A DNA stretch of 50,564 nucleotides from Streptomyces rubellomurinus (GCF_000961885.1 NZ_JZKH01000058.1:1-50564), one strand, 5' to 3'. Counted from the first letter of the stretch, positions 17,433 through 26,275 are shown. A program made the numbers and translations. Notes: a model not told the origin generated them from the letters alone.

Positions 17433-18371
17433 TCAGCGGTACGGCGCCGGGTCGAGCGGCCCGTCCGCGCCCTGCGCGTCGACCAGGTAGCGCCAGCAGT
17501 CCGGCCGGCTGCCGTCCCGGTCGGTGAAGCCGTACTCCCGGGCCAGCTGCCCGCTGGACAGCGAGGTGCCGTTCCACCGGGCCACCTCCGGGTCGGCGGC
17601 CAGCGCCGCGACCGCCCGGCCGACGTAGAACGGCGACTCCGAGATGCCGAACGCCGGCTCCGCGGCCAGCGCGTCGCGCCAGTTCCCCTCCGCGACGCCG
17701 AAGTGCTCCAGCATCATCTCGGAGCGCATCCACCCGGGCGTGAGCGCCACCGCGGTGGCGCCGCGCGAGCCCAGCTCGTGGCCGAGCGAGAAGGCCATCC
17801 GCAGCACCGAGCTCTTCGCCAGGTCGTAGAAGAAGGAGTTGCGGTAGGTGCCGCGGTTGTACTCCTCGGTGCCGTCGGTCATCTCCACCACCAGCCCGCC
17901 CGGGTGCTTGAGCAGCAGCGGGAGGGCGTGGTGGTTGGTGATCGCGTGCGTCTCAACGGCCAGGCGCAGCAGCCGCAGGCCGTCGTCGAGGTCGTGCTCC
18001 CACACCGGGACGTCCCAGCCGAACAGCTTCTCGCCGCCCCAGATGTCGTTCACCAGGACGTCCAGCTGGCCCTGCTCGGCCTCGATCCGGGCGACCAGGG
18101 CCGCCACCTGTTCCGGTACCAGGTGGTCGGTGGGGACGGCGACGCCCCGGCCGCCGGCGGCGGTGACCAGGTCGGCGGTGTCCTCGATGGTCTCCGGGCG
18201 GTCGTACTCCGAGCGCCGGAGCCGGGTGCTGCGCCCGGTCACGTAGACCGTCGCCCCGGCCGCGCCGAGCTCGACCGCGATGCCCCGCCCGGCACCTCTC
18301 GTCCCGCCCGCGACCAGCGCGACCCTGCCCTCCAGCGCGCCGTTCACCCCATCGCTCGGTGCCCCTGCCAC
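17433..18371 (-). CDS. SDR family oxidoreductase
   Basis: A 312-residue short-chain dehydrogenase. The Rossmann motif AGGTRGAGRGIA begins around residue 23, and the basic SRTLRR-like stretch after beta-2 (TGRSTRLRRSEYDRPETIE) suggests NADPH use and the DHRS1-like subfamily. The catalytic YDLAK is clear; the usual Ser is harder to place around TEEYNRGTYRNS. A long C-terminal extension follows TPGWMRSEMM. GTG at 18371 follows GGGAGG. Inverted repeats at 18391-18438 lie upstream. Substrate unknown. Confidence 0.85.
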   Translation of the reverse strand: MAGAPSDGVNGALEGRVALVAGGTRGAGRGIAVELGAAGATVYVTGRSTRLRRSEYDRPETIEDTADLVTAAGGRGVAVPTDHLVPEQVAALVARIEAEQGQLDVLVNDIWGGEKLFGWDVPVWEHDLDDGLRLLRLAVETHAITNHHALPLLLKHPGGLVVEMTDGTEEYNRGTYRNSFFYDLAKSSVLRMAFSLGHELGSRGATAVALTPGWMRSEMMLEHFGVAEGNWRDALAAEPAFGISESPFYVGRAVAALAADPEVARWNGTSLSSGQLAREYGFTDRDGSRPDCWRYLVDAQGADGPLDPAPYR

Positions 18372-18390
18372 TGCGGCCTCCCTGATCCTC

Positions 18391-18438
18391 GACGTCCGGG
18401 TACGACTGTGCCGACGCCCGTGGAACGGACGTCGGCAC
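18391..18438. promoter_or_regulatory. Nested inverted repeats upstream of the SDR gene
   Basis: GTGCCGACG (18408-18416) pairs perfectly with CGTCGGCAC (18430-18438), and GACGTCCG (18391-18398) pairs with CGGACGTC (18426-18433). The right arms overlap, so two alternative structures or two regulator sites compete here. Minus-strand TTGTCA at 18457-18462 may be a -35. Confidence 0.5.
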
Positions 18439-18480
18439 CAGCGAAGCACAGGGGTCTGACAACGGGGCTCGACCGGCGGA

Positions 18481-18531
18481 TCAGCCGCTCAGCCGCTCAG
18501 CGGCTCAGCGGCTCAGCGGCTGAGCGGCTGA
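18481..18531. terminator. Palindromic 8-bp repeat array, likely terminator
   Basis: Tandem 8-base units (TCAGCCGC then TCAGCGGC/TGAGCGGC) form a 15-bp perfect stem: TCAGCCGCTCAGCCG (18481-18495) with CGGCTGAGCGGCTGA (18517-18531). It lies just after the DUF5997 stop on the minus strand and ahead of the SDR promoter. Confidence 0.65.
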
Positions 18532-18552
18532 CGGGCCGGGCCCCCGGCGGCG

Positions 18553-18975
18553 TCAGTGCGCGGCCTTCGCCTCCTTGGCGGCCTTCTCGGCGGCCTCCTT
18601 CTCGTGCTTGGCCTTGATCCGGACGGCCTCCTTGCGGACGTCGACCTGGTTGGCGCGCTCGTGCTGGAGCCAGAGCGGGTTCTCGGCCTTGATCGCCTCG
18701 ATCTGCTCGGTGGTGAGCGCCTCGGTCACGCCGCCACGGGCGAGGCCGGAGATGGAGATGCCGAGCTTGGCGGCGACCACCGGGCGCGGGTGCGGACCGT
18801 TCTGGCGCAGCTCCTGGAGCCACTGCGGCGGCTCGGCCTGCAGCGCGTTCAGCTCCTCGCGGGAGACCACGCCCTCCTGGAAGTCGGTCGGCGCCGCGGC
18901 GAGGTAGATCCCCAGCTTCTTGGCCGCCGTGGCCGGCTTCATGGTCTGGCTGGTCTTCTGCTTGAGCGATGTCAT
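18553..18975 (-). CDS. DUF5997 family protein
   Basis: A 140-residue basic protein resembling DUF5997, a widespread actinomycete family. The core QTMKPATAAKKLGIYLAAAP, FQEGVVSREELNALQ, HPRPVVAAKLGISISGLARGG and LTTEQIEAIK reads like two short helix-turn-helix-like halves with a charged Ala/Lys tail. ATG at 18975 is 7 bases after a minus-strand TACCCT -10 (18983-18988) with no Shine-Dalgarno, so the mRNA is probably leaderless. It is divergent from a LysR effector-domain gene, an association I recall from other Streptomyces genomes. Function unknown. Confidence 0.78.
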   Translation of the reverse strand: MTSLKQKTSQTMKPATAAKKLGIYLAAAPTDFQEGVVSREELNALQAEPPQWLQELRQNGPHPRPVVAAKLGISISGLARGGVTEALTTEQIEAIKAENPLWLQHERANQVDVRKEAVRIKAKHEKEAAEKAAKEAKAAH

Positions 18976-18982
18976 ACCGACA

Positions 18983-19027
18983 AGGGTAAGGGAGCGGACG
19001 GGCGCCCACGGTCACGGTCGGTAGCCT
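18983..19027. promoter_or_regulatory. Divergent leaderless promoters
   Basis: Minus-strand TACCCT (18983-18988) lies 7 bases before the DUF5997 ATG; plus-strand TAGCCT (19022-19027) lies 6 bases before the LysR-domain GTG at 19034. Both genes lack ribosome-binding sites, so the 58-base gap drives two leaderless transcripts. Confidence 0.6.
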
Positions 19028-19033
19028 TGCCCT

Positions 19034-19846
19034 GTGACAGACATGCAGGTGAACCCGTCGTTCCGGCTCGCGTACGTCCCGGGCGTGACGCCCGGCAAAT
19101 GGGCCCGGGTCTGGGGCGAACGCCTCCCGGACGTGCCGCTGGAGCTGATCGCCGTCCCGTCGCCGGAGGGCGAGCGGACGGTGCGCGAGGGCGGCGCGGA
19201 CGCCGGGCTGGTCCGGCTGCCGGTCGACAAGGACGTGCTCAGCGCGATCCCGCTGTACACCGAGACCACCGTCGTGGTGTTCCCCAAGGACCACTGGCTG
19301 GCCGCCGCCGAGGAGGTCGCGCTCGGCGACCTCGCCGACGACGTGGTCTTCCACCCGCTGGACGACACCCTCGGGTTCACCGCAGAGACCCTGCCCGGGC
19401 GCCCGGCGATCGAGCGCCCGGCGACCACCGAGGACGCGATCGAACTGGTGGCGGCCAACGTCGGCGTGCTGCTGGTGCCGCAGTCGCTGGCCCGGCTGCA
19501 CCACCGCCGGGACCTCACCTTCCGGCCGGTCGTCGAGGCGCCGCAGTCGCAGGTGGCGCTGTCCTGGCCGCAGGAGCAGACCACCGACCTGGTGGAGGAG
19601 TTCATCGGGATCGTCCGCGGCCGCACGGTCAACAGCTCCCGCGGGCGCGGCGCCCAGGCCCCGGCGGCCCCGGCGAAGAAGGCCGAGCCGCAGCGCAAGC
19701 CCCAGCAGCAGAAGTCGCCGCAGCAGAAGCCCGGGCAGCCGAGGAAGTCCCAGCCGCAGAAGGGCGGATCGGCGAAGGGCGGCGCCCCGAAGGCCCGGGG
19801 CGCCGGCGCCGCCGCCCGTCGCGGCAAGCCCAAGCGCCGCCCGTAG
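19034..19846 (+). CDS. LysR substrate-binding domain protein without a DNA-binding domain
   Basis: A 270-residue protein made of a LysR-type effector-binding fold (residues ~8-195: FRLAYVPGVTPGKWARVWGERLPDVPLELIAV, later TTVVVFPKDHWLAAAEEVALGDLADD and a VAANVGVLLVPQSLARL hinge) with no N-terminal helix-turn-helix. The last ~60 residues are a Lys/Gln/Pro-rich tail (QQQKSPQQKPGQPRK-like) that may bind nucleic acid. The GTG at 19034 is leaderless behind TAGCCT. It might be a co-regulator with the divergent DUF5997 protein. Confidence 0.82.
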   Translation: MTDMQVNPSFRLAYVPGVTPGKWARVWGERLPDVPLELIAVPSPEGERTVREGGADAGLVRLPVDKDVLSAIPLYTETTVVVFPKDHWLAAAEEVALGDLADDVVFHPLDDTLGFTAETLPGRPAIERPATTEDAIELVAANVGVLLVPQSLARLHHRRDLTFRPVVEAPQSQVALSWPQEQTTDLVEEFIGIVRGRTVNSSRGRGAQAPAAPAKKAEPQRKPQQQKSPQQKPGQPRKSQPQKGGSAKGGAPKARGAGAAARRGKPKRRP

Positions 19847-19848
19847 CG

Positions 19849-19854
19849 TAGCCT
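19849..19854 (+). promoter_or_regulatory. -10 element for the DUF421 gene
   Basis: TAGCCT overlaps the end of the LysR-domain gene (stop 19844-19846 just upstream) and lies about 48 bases ahead of the DUF421 ATG, which has a GGAGGAG ribosome-binding site. Confidence 0.4.
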
Positions 19855-19901
19855 CGTGCCCCGTTCTGACCACTCTGCCGACCTTCGGGAGGAGCGGGGC
19901 C

Positions 19902-20483
19902 ATGTGGCACGACCTGGTGATCGTCCAGATTCCGATCGTGGAGAAGATCGTCCGCACGATCGCGGTCTACGCGCTGATCGTGATCCTGTTCCGGCTGGCC
20001 GGGAAACGCGGGCTGGCCGGGCTGAACACCTTCGACATGGTGGTCGTGTTCCTGCTCTCCAACGTGGTGCAGAACGCGATCATCGGGAACGACAACAGCC
20101 TGTTCGGCGGCGCGATCGGGGCGGTCACGCTGATCGCGGTGAACTCCGCCGTCACCCGCTGGCTGGCCCGTGATCCGCGGGCCGCCCGGATCCTGGAGGG
20201 CACGGCGACCACCGTGGTGCGGGACGGCAAGCTGGTGCCCGGCGCGCTGCGGGAGCTGGCGCTGCGCCCGTCCGAGCTGGAGCACGCGATCCGGATGCAG
20301 AACGGCGACAACGTGAGCGACGTGGCGCGGGCCCGGCTGGAGCCGGACGGGCAGCTGCTGGTCACCCTGAAGGCGGGCGAGCAGGGCGCCACCCGGGCCG
20401 ACGTCGAGGAGCTGCGGCAGCGGCTGGAGTCGATCGAGCGGCTGCTCGCCCAGGTCGTCGCCGACCGGCGCCCGCCGCACTGA
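19902..20483 (+). CDS. DUF421 (YetF-like) membrane protein
   Basis: A 193-residue protein with two or three N-terminal membrane helices (IVRTIAVYALIVILFRLAG, then FDMVVVFLLSNVVQNAIIG) and a cytosolic YetF-type domain containing GTATTVVRDGKLVPGALRELAL and DNVSDVARARLEPDGQLLV. The KRGLAGLNTFDMVV motif is diagnostic. The C-terminus ends in a short coiled coil (EELRQRLESIERLLAQV). The family is linked to spore and membrane functions in Bacillus, but its biochemical role is unknown. ATG at 19902 follows GGAGGAG. Confidence 0.88.
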   Translation: MWHDLVIVQIPIVEKIVRTIAVYALIVILFRLAGKRGLAGLNTFDMVVVFLLSNVVQNAIIGNDNSLFGGAIGAVTLIAVNSAVTRWLARDPRAARILEGTATTVVRDGKLVPGALRELALRPSELEHAIRMQNGDNVSDVARARLEPDGQLLVTLKAGEQGATRADVEELRQRLESIERLLAQVVADRRPPH

Positions 20484-20490
20484 CGGTACG

Positions 20491-21207
20491 TCAACTGCCG
20501 TTCATTGTACGGGCCATGGCGTCGCGGCGGGCGGTGAGGGCCGGGGCGGCGGCCAGGCCGACGCCGAGCGCGGCCGCGACCAGGTGACCGATGGTGGTGA
20601 AGTCCGGCAGCGGGCCCGGCCATTCGGCGTCGCCGCTGAGCGGCCAGCCGAACACGAAGACCGCCCACGGGAGTCGGGCCCAACGCGGCAGCGCCAGGAC
20701 GGCGAACCCGAGGGCGGTCTGGGCGCCGTAGCTGATGCCGTAGTCGGACGCGTGCCGGACGCTCTCCGGGTACCAGCCCTGCCGCAGGGCGAACAGGATG
20801 ACCAGCGCCGTGACGAGCGTCGCGCCGACGTGGCCGACGAGCAGCAGCAGGGCGGCGCGGCGCGTCCCGAAGCGGCGCTCGGCCCAGGCCAGGCTGACGC
20901 AGATGCCGAGGCCGAAGGTGATCAGGGTGCCGCCGAAGGCGGTGGACAGCACGTCGGTCAGGGTGCCGTCGTAGAGCAGGGCGCTGCCGAACAGGGCGGT
21001 GAGCGGGTGGTCGTCGAGGTTGTCCAGGTTGGTGCTGATGTACTGCCGGAGGGCGTCGGCCCGGTCGGCCGGGAGCCAGTCCTCGACCCAGACGTGCCCG
21101 AGCAGGAGCAGCCCCACGTACGCGAGGGTCAGCGGCGAACGGCGCGGGTACGCCCGGAGGGTGCGCAGCACCCCGTGCCGGGGGCGTGCTGGGGCGGGTG
21201 GGTTCAT
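20491..21207 (-). CDS. Rhomboid-like intramembrane protein
   Basis: A 238-residue protein with about six hydrophobic segments. The fifth carries GISYGAQTALGF (a GxSxG-like serine) and the last carries TTIGHLVAAALG (candidate histidine), the layout of rhomboid or rhomboid-like proteins. The usual loop WR motif is not evident, so proteolytic activity is uncertain. ATG at 21207 is chosen; GTG at 21216 is in frame. Minus-strand TAGCGT (21215-21220) lies 7 bases before the ATG, consistent with a leaderless transcript. It converges with the DUF421 gene with a 7-base gap. Confidence 0.72.
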   Translation of the reverse strand: MNPPAPARPRHGVLRTLRAYPRRSPLTLAYVGLLLLGHVWVEDWLPADRADALRQYISTNLDNLDDHPLTALFGSALLYDGTLTDVLSTAFGGTLITFGLGICVSLAWAERRFGTRRAALLLLVGHVGATLVTALVILFALRQGWYPESVRHASDYGISYGAQTALGFAVLALPRWARLPWAVFVFGWPLSGDAEWPGPLPDFTTIGHLVAAALGVGLAAAPALTARRDAMARTMNGS

Positions 21208-21278
21208 GCCCGGCACGCTACCGGGTGGGGATCGTCCCGCGGCCCGGTGCGCCGTTGATGTGGCGGAGCGGTCAGCGG

Positions 21279-22631
21279 TCAGCGGACCCGGTGGGCGAGG
21301 GTGGCGGTGAACGGGCGGGGCGTGAGCGCGGAGCTGCGGGCCGGGCGGATCCGCCGGCCGGGGGTGGGGGTGACCGTCCAGCGGGAGGCGATGGTGGCGA
21401 GGGCCAGGCAGGCCTCGGCGGTGCCGAAGGCGTCGCCGATGCAGCGGCGGGCGCCGAGACCGAACGGGATGTAGGTGCCGGGGGCGGGCCGGGTGGTGGT
21501 GAGCCAGCGGTCCGGGTCGAAGCGGTCCGGGCAGGGGTAGAGGTCGGCCCGGCGGTGCAGCAGGTACGGGCTGAACAGGACGGTGGCGCCGGCCGGCAGG
21601 GAGCGGCCGGCGAGTTCGGTGGCGGTGGTGACGGTGCGGCTGAGCAGCCAGGCGACCGGGTAGAGCCGCAGCGTCTCCTGGACGATCCGGGCGGTCAGCG
21701 GCAGCTTGGGCAGGTCGTCGTGCCGGGCCGGGCGGCCGTCCAGGACGGTGTCGAGCTCGCCGTGCAGCCGGTCGCGGACGGACGGGTTGGCGGCGAGCAG
21801 CGTCCAGGCCCAGGAGAGCGTGGCGGCGGTGGTCTCCATCCCGGCGAGCAGGAAGGTGACCACCTGGTCGTGGATCTCGGCGTCGGACAGGCCCCGCCCC
21901 TCCTCGTCGAGGGCGCCGAGCAGCGTGGAGAGCAGGTCGTTGCGGTCGGTGCCGGCGGCGCGGTACTCGGCGATCAGCCGGCGGGTGATCTCCAGCAGGT
22001 CCTGCCGGGCGCGCCGGAAGCGGCGGTTGCCGGGGGTGGGGAGCCGGTCGACGCCGGGCAGCGGCAGCATGATCCGGCGGGCGACGCCGCGGGTGACCTC
22101 GTCCATGCAGGCGTGCACGGGCAGCGAGCCGGCCCGCTCGTGCGCGGCGAACAGGCAGCGGGCGGTGACGGCGGTGGTGAGCCGGTACATCGCGGCGGGC
22201 ACGTCGATCACGTCGCCGTCGCTCCAGGGGGCGGTGGTGCCGGCGATCTCCTCGGCCATCATCGCGGCGTAGCCGGGCAGCCGGTCGCGGTGGAAGGCGG
22301 GCTGCAGCAGGCGGCGCTGGCGGCGGTGGGCGGAGGCGGGGCAGGTGGCCAGGCCGTCGCCGAAGGCCTCGCGGGCCTTGTCGAGGATGATCCCGCCCTT
22401 GTCGAAGGTGCGGTCCTCGGTGAGCAGTTTGCGCACCAGCTCGGGGTGGCAGACGACGTACGCGTCGAGTGGGCCGAGCCGCAGCCGGACCAGGTCGCCG
22501 TGCGCGGCGAGGCCGGCCGTGAAGGTGAGCGGGCTGCGGACGAAGGCGGGGGCGTGGCCGAGGAGCGGGAGCGCGCCGGGAGCGGTGACGGCGGTGTAGC
22601 GCGGGGCGGTCGGGGTGTACGGGGCGGTCAC
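21279..22631 (-). CDS. Cytochrome P450
   Basis: A 450-residue heme monooxygenase. It has the I-helix oxygen-activation motif AGMETTAATLSW, the ETLR (ExxR) of the K helix, a RFDPDRW perf-like segment and the heme-binding loop FGLGARRCIGDAFG with thiolate C397. The N-terminal PGALPLLGHAPAF region lacks a membrane anchor, so it is soluble. GTG at 22631 follows GAGGTG; ATG at 22691 is an in-frame alternative adding 20 residues. No ferredoxin, reductase or obvious biosynthetic partner is adjacent. Overall pattern recalls terpene-oxidising bacterial P450s, but substrate is unassigned. Confidence 0.92.
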   Translation of the reverse strand: MTAPYTPTAPRYTAVTAPGALPLLGHAPAFVRSPLTFTAGLAAHGDLVRLRLGPLDAYVVCHPELVRKLLTEDRTFDKGGIILDKAREAFGDGLATCPASAHRRQRRLLQPAFHRDRLPGYAAMMAEEIAGTTAPWSDGDVIDVPAAMYRLTTAVTARCLFAAHERAGSLPVHACMDEVTRGVARRIMLPLPGVDRLPTPGNRRFRRARQDLLEITRRLIAEYRAAGTDRNDLLSTLLGALDEEGRGLSDAEIHDQVVTFLLAGMETTAATLSWAWTLLAANPSVRDRLHGELDTVLDGRPARHDDLPKLPLTARIVQETLRLYPVAWLLSRTVTTATELAGRSLPAGATVLFSPYLLHRRADLYPCPDRFDPDRWLTTTRPAPGTYIPFGLGARRCIGDAFGTAEACLALATIASRWTVTPTPGRRIRPARSSALTPRPFTATLAHRVR

Positions 22632-22662
22632 GGGCGGCACCTCGGGATGGGTGGGAGGATCG

Positions 22663-22678
22663 GGATCGTTCGTGATCC
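22663..22678. promoter_or_regulatory. Small inverted repeat upstream of the P450 gene
   Basis: GGATC and GATCC arms (5 bases) flank gttcgt. It lies 32 bases from the P450 GTG and could be an operator, though the arms are short. Confidence 0.3.
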
Positions 22679-22851
22679 TGTTCCGGGGCATTTCCCGCCG
22701 ACCGGTCCCGAAACGGTGCCCGACCGGCGGGAGGAGTGAACGCGGGGGCGCACGACGAACGCCCGTGCGCCCTTCGTGGCGCGGGCGGAGCCCGTAGACT
22801 GCGGAACTCGTGAGACTACCCGTCAGTAACTGGCAGGGAAGGGGAGTTCGG

Positions 22852-24291
22852 ATGACCGACGAGCGGATCGGCGAGGGGTCTGCTGGGCAGGCGGGCGAGC
22901 GGGTCCACGCCTTCACGGACGACGCGCTCGGCACCCACGACGCGGTGGCGCTGGCCGCCCTGGTGCGCGACGGAGAGGTCAACCCCCGGGAGCTGGTCGC
23001 GGCCGCCGCCGCCCGTGCCGCCCGGATCGACGGCGCGCTCGCGCCCGTCGCGTACGCCTCGTACGACCGGCCGCGGATCAGCCGCGCGGGCGTCGGCGGC
23101 CCGCTCTGGGGCGTGCCGACCTACCTCAAGGACAACGTCGACCTGCGCGGCCTGCCCACCGCCATGGGCAGCGAGGCCTTCCGCGCCCGGCCGGCCCGGC
23201 GCAACGCCCCCTTCGCCGACCAACTCCTCGCCTCCGGCCTCGCCGTGCTCGGCAAGACCCGGCTGCCCGAGTTCGGCCTGAACGCCTCCACCGAGTTCGC
23301 CGCCGCCCCGCCCGTGCGCAACCCCTGGCGGCCCTCCCACTCGGCCGGCGCCTCCTCCGGCGGCGCGGCCGCCCTGGTCGCCGCCGGCGTGGTGCCGATC
23401 GCGCACGCCAACGACGGCGGCGGGTCCATCCGCATCCCGGCCGCCTGCTGCGGGCTGGTCGGCCTCAAGCCCACCCGGGGGCGGCTGGTCGGCAACGCCC
23501 AGGGCGGCAAACTGCCGATCGACCTGGTCACCGACGGCGTGCTCACCCGCACCGTCCGGGACACCGCCGCGTTCTTCGCCGCCGCCGAACTCCACCACCG
23601 CAACCCGAAGCTGCCGCCGCTCGGCCTGGTCGAGGGGCCGCCCGCGCGGCCCCTGCGGATCGGCCTGGTGGTGGACTCGCCGATCGCCAAGACCGACGAG
23701 CCGACCCGCCGCGTCGTCGAGGAGACCGCCGCCCGGCTGGAGGCCATGGGCCACCGGGTCGAACCCGCCACCCTGCCGTTCGGCGAGGAGTTCTCCCGCG
23801 ACTTCCTCTCCTACTGGGGCTACATCGCCTGGGTGATCGCGCTCACCGGCCCGGTGCTGCTCGACCCGAGCTTCCGCACCGGGCGGCTGGACGGCCTGAC
23901 CACCGGCCTGCGCCGGCGCTTCCGGACCGAGTTCCGCCGCACCCCGGGCGTGCTGCGACGGCTGCGCCGCGCCGAGGAGGTGTACGCGGGCATCTTCCGC
24001 GACCACGACGTGATCCTCTCCCCGGTGCTCGCCCACACCGTCCCGCCGATCGGCCACCTGAGCCCCAACGTGGCCTTCGAGGAACTGATCGAGCGGCTGC
24101 TGCGCTACGTCGCCTTCACCCCGGTCAACAACGTGACCGGCGGCCCCGGCCTCGCCCTGCCGGCCGGCGCGGAGCCGGGCGGACTGCCGGTCGGAGTGCA
24201 CCTGTCGGCGGCGCACGGGCAGGAGCGGGTGCTGCTGGAGCTGGGCTTCGCCCTGGAGGCGGACCGCCCCTGGCGGCGCATCGAGGACTGA
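22852..24291 (+). CDS. Amidase (amidase-signature family)
   Basis: A 479-residue AS-family hydrolase acting on amide bonds. The Ser-cisSer-Lys triad is readable: K93 in PTYLKDNVD, the cis-Ser in SAGASSGG (S168/S169) and S192 in NDGGGSIRIPAA. The C-terminal PVNNVTGGPGLALPAG is the substrate-loop region. ATG at 22852 follows GGGGAG; TAGACT at 22795-22800 is a likely -10. Gene order (divergent from the P450) does not reveal the substrate. It is not GatA, as no gatB or gatC is adjacent. Confidence 0.92.
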   Translation: MTDERIGEGSAGQAGERVHAFTDDALGTHDAVALAALVRDGEVNPRELVAAAAARAARIDGALAPVAYASYDRPRISRAGVGGPLWGVPTYLKDNVDLRGLPTAMGSEAFRARPARRNAPFADQLLASGLAVLGKTRLPEFGLNASTEFAAAPPVRNPWRPSHSAGASSGGAAALVAAGVVPIAHANDGGGSIRIPAACCGLVGLKPTRGRLVGNAQGGKLPIDLVTDGVLTRTVRDTAAFFAAAELHHRNPKLPPLGLVEGPPARPLRIGLVVDSPIAKTDEPTRRVVEETAARLEAMGHRVEPATLPFGEEFSRDFLSYWGYIAWVIALTGPVLLDPSFRTGRLDGLTTGLRRRFRTEFRRTPGVLRRLRRAEEVYAGIFRDHDVILSPVLAHTVPPIGHLSPNVAFEELIERLLRYVAFTPVNNVTGGPGLALPAGAEPGGLPVGVHLSAAHGQERVLLELGFALEADRPWRRIED

Positions 24292-24325
24292 GCCGTACGC
24301 CGGTGCCGTCAACCGGGCCGCCCGG

Positions 24326-26269
24326 TCAGCCGAAGGCGACCGAGCGGGCCGCGTGGACCTCGTGGTGGAGGCGGGCGAGGGCGCAGTGCGGGCCGAGGAC
24401 GTCCGGGGCGGGCTCGGGGGCCTCGCCGGTGCGCAGGGCTTCGGCGAGGCCCGCCAGTTCGCGGGTGACGGCGGCGACCTCGGCGGTGGTCGGCGCCGGC
24501 GCGCCGTGCTCGACCCGGACCCGGGTGGCGGTGGTGGTGTCCACGATCCGCTCGACCGCGATCACCAGCGGCCACCAGGCCTGCGCCCGGGCGCCGACCG
24601 GCGGCGGCTCGGTGAGCGCCCGCTGGAACTCGCCGCGCACCGCCGAGAGGTCCCGGTAGAGCCGCCGCCGGTAGCGGGCGCGGGCCGGCTCGTCGCGGCC
24701 GGGGGCGGTGGTGAAGGCCAGCGAGACGTACGAGGCGGTGTCCTGGACGGCGTCGGCCAGCCGGTCGCCGATCCGGGTGTGCCAGGACTCGGGCCACAGC
24801 AGGTAACCGGCCAGCAGGGCGATGCCGCAGCCGATCAGCGAGTCGTACAGGCGGGGCAGCACCAGGTGGAAGCCCTGGTGGTTGAGCAGGTCGGAGAGCA
24901 GCAGGATCACCGGGGTGATGGCCGCGGTCTGGAAGGCGTAGCCCTTCGCCGACAGGGCCGGGATCAGCGTGGCCAGCGCGGCCATCACCGGCACGTCCCA
25001 CCAGCCGTGCGGCACCTCGGCCAGCACGGGGACGGCGAGCAGCAGCCCGGCCGCCGTGCCGAGGGCGCGCAGCACCGCCCGCGAGAAGACCGAGCCGAAG
25101 TCCGGCTTGAGCACGAAGGTGACGGTCAGCGAGACCCAGTAGGAGCGGGGCACCGCGATCACCGACACCAGCACCTGGGCGAGGCCGATGCACAGCGCCA
25201 GGCGCAGCCCGTACCGCCAGGACGCGCCGGACAGCAGCAGTGCCCGGACGGCCCGCCGGGCCCGCGGGCCGAGGCCGGCGGGGCGGCCGAGCCGGTCGTC
25301 GTGGGCGTACGGGTCGGGCTCGGGTTCGCGCACGACGGCGGCGGCGTGGCCGATCGCCTCCTCCAGGGCGCGGGTGGACGGGCCGGCGGGCGTGGGCAGC
25401 TCGGGCGGCGGGTGCCCGGGGTGCCCGTTCTCGACGGCGTCGGCCAGGGCGCGGACGGCGGCCGGGTAGGCGGGCGGCAGCGGGCCGAGGCCGGGCGGGC
25501 GCACGTGCGCGGCGGCCGCCCCCTCGACCACCGGGATCAGCGCGTTGAGCTGGGCGAGCAGCCGCACCAGGGTGGGGGAGCGGCCGTGCCGGCGGGCCCG
25601 GCGGGCGAGCAGCAGGTCGTAGGACTGGTCGAGCGACTGGGTGAGCGCCCGGCGGGTGGCCTCGTACCCGGGGGTGCCGGCGGCCTCCAGCAGGTCGGCG
25701 ACGGCGCGGTAGCTGCCGGCCACCACCGCCCGCTCGGGGACGCCGCCGCGCAGCGGCCAGGCGAGCAGGGTGAGGGCGAGCACCACGCCGCCGCCGAGCA
25801 GCAGGAGCGCGGGCGGCAGCCACCAGGGGGAGGGCAGCGGCAGGCCGGCGCCGACGACCGTGTTGAGCAGCAGGAGCAGGCCGGAGACGGAGGCGACCGC
25901 GCCGATCGAGGAGATCATGCCGGAGACCAGGGCGATCGCGGTGAGCGCGGCGACGGCCGTCCAGCCGGCGCCGTGCACCCGGGCGCCGAGCAGCAGTCCG
26001 AGGGCGCCGAACAGTTGGGGCACGGCGATGTTGAACACCCGCATCCGGTAGGCGTCGGCGGTGTCCCCGATGACGCCGGACAGCGCGCCCATCGACACCA
26101 GCGCGCCGTAGCCGGGCCGGCCGGTGGCGGTGCCCACGGCGAGCGGGGCGGCGAGTGACACCGAGGCGCGGGCGACCGCGGCCCAGGGGACCGGCGCGGC
26201 GCGGGGCCGCAGGCTCTCGGTCAGCCAGGCGGGCGGGGCGAGCCGGGCGGTTCCTCGGTGGCGTGCCAC
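24326..26269 (-). CDS. FUSC family transporter (aromatic acid exporter-like)
   Basis: A 647-residue membrane protein built as two repeats of about five to six helices each, separated by a soluble helical region (~175-330). The second half contains the FUSC core PRSYWVSLTVTFVLKPDFGSVFSRAVLRALGT, a signature of aromatic-carboxylate/fusaric-acid-resistance-type exporters. The first half is degenerate but has matching hydrophobicity. GTG at 26269 is 6 bases after a minus-strand TAGCTT -10 (26276-26281), so it is likely leaderless. It is divergent from the five-gene cluster and could be regulated with it. Confidence 0.88.
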   Translation of the reverse strand: MARHRGTARLAPPAWLTESLRPRAAPVPWAAVARASVSLAAPLAVGTATGRPGYGALVSMGALSGVIGDTADAYRMRVFNIAVPQLFGALGLLLGARVHGAGWTAVAALTAIALVSGMISSIGAVASVSGLLLLLNTVVGAGLPLPSPWWLPPALLLLGGGVVLALTLLAWPLRGGVPERAVVAGSYRAVADLLEAAGTPGYEATRRALTQSLDQSYDLLLARRARRHGRSPTLVRLLAQLNALIPVVEGAAAAHVRPPGLGPLPPAYPAAVRALADAVENGHPGHPPPELPTPAGPSTRALEEAIGHAAAVVREPEPDPYAHDDRLGRPAGLGPRARRAVRALLLSGASWRYGLRLALCIGLAQVLVSVIAVPRSYWVSLTVTFVLKPDFGSVFSRAVLRALGTAAGLLLAVPVLAEVPHGWWDVPVMAALATLIPALSAKGYAFQTAAITPVILLLSDLLNHQGFHLVLPRLYDSLIGCGIALLAGYLLWPESWHTRIGDRLADAVQDTASYVSLAFTTAPGRDEPARARYRRRLYRDLSAVRGEFQRALTEPPPVGARAQAWWPLVIAVERIVDTTTATRVRVEHGAPAPTTAEVAAVTRELAGLAEALRTGEAPEPAPDVLGPHCALARLHHEVHAARSVAFG

Positions 26270-26275
26270 AGTCCC

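Noticed and set aside
21186..22739. 517-residue plus-strand reading frame
   Set aside because: Antisense to the cytochrome P450; Gly/Val/Gln-rich with no domain.
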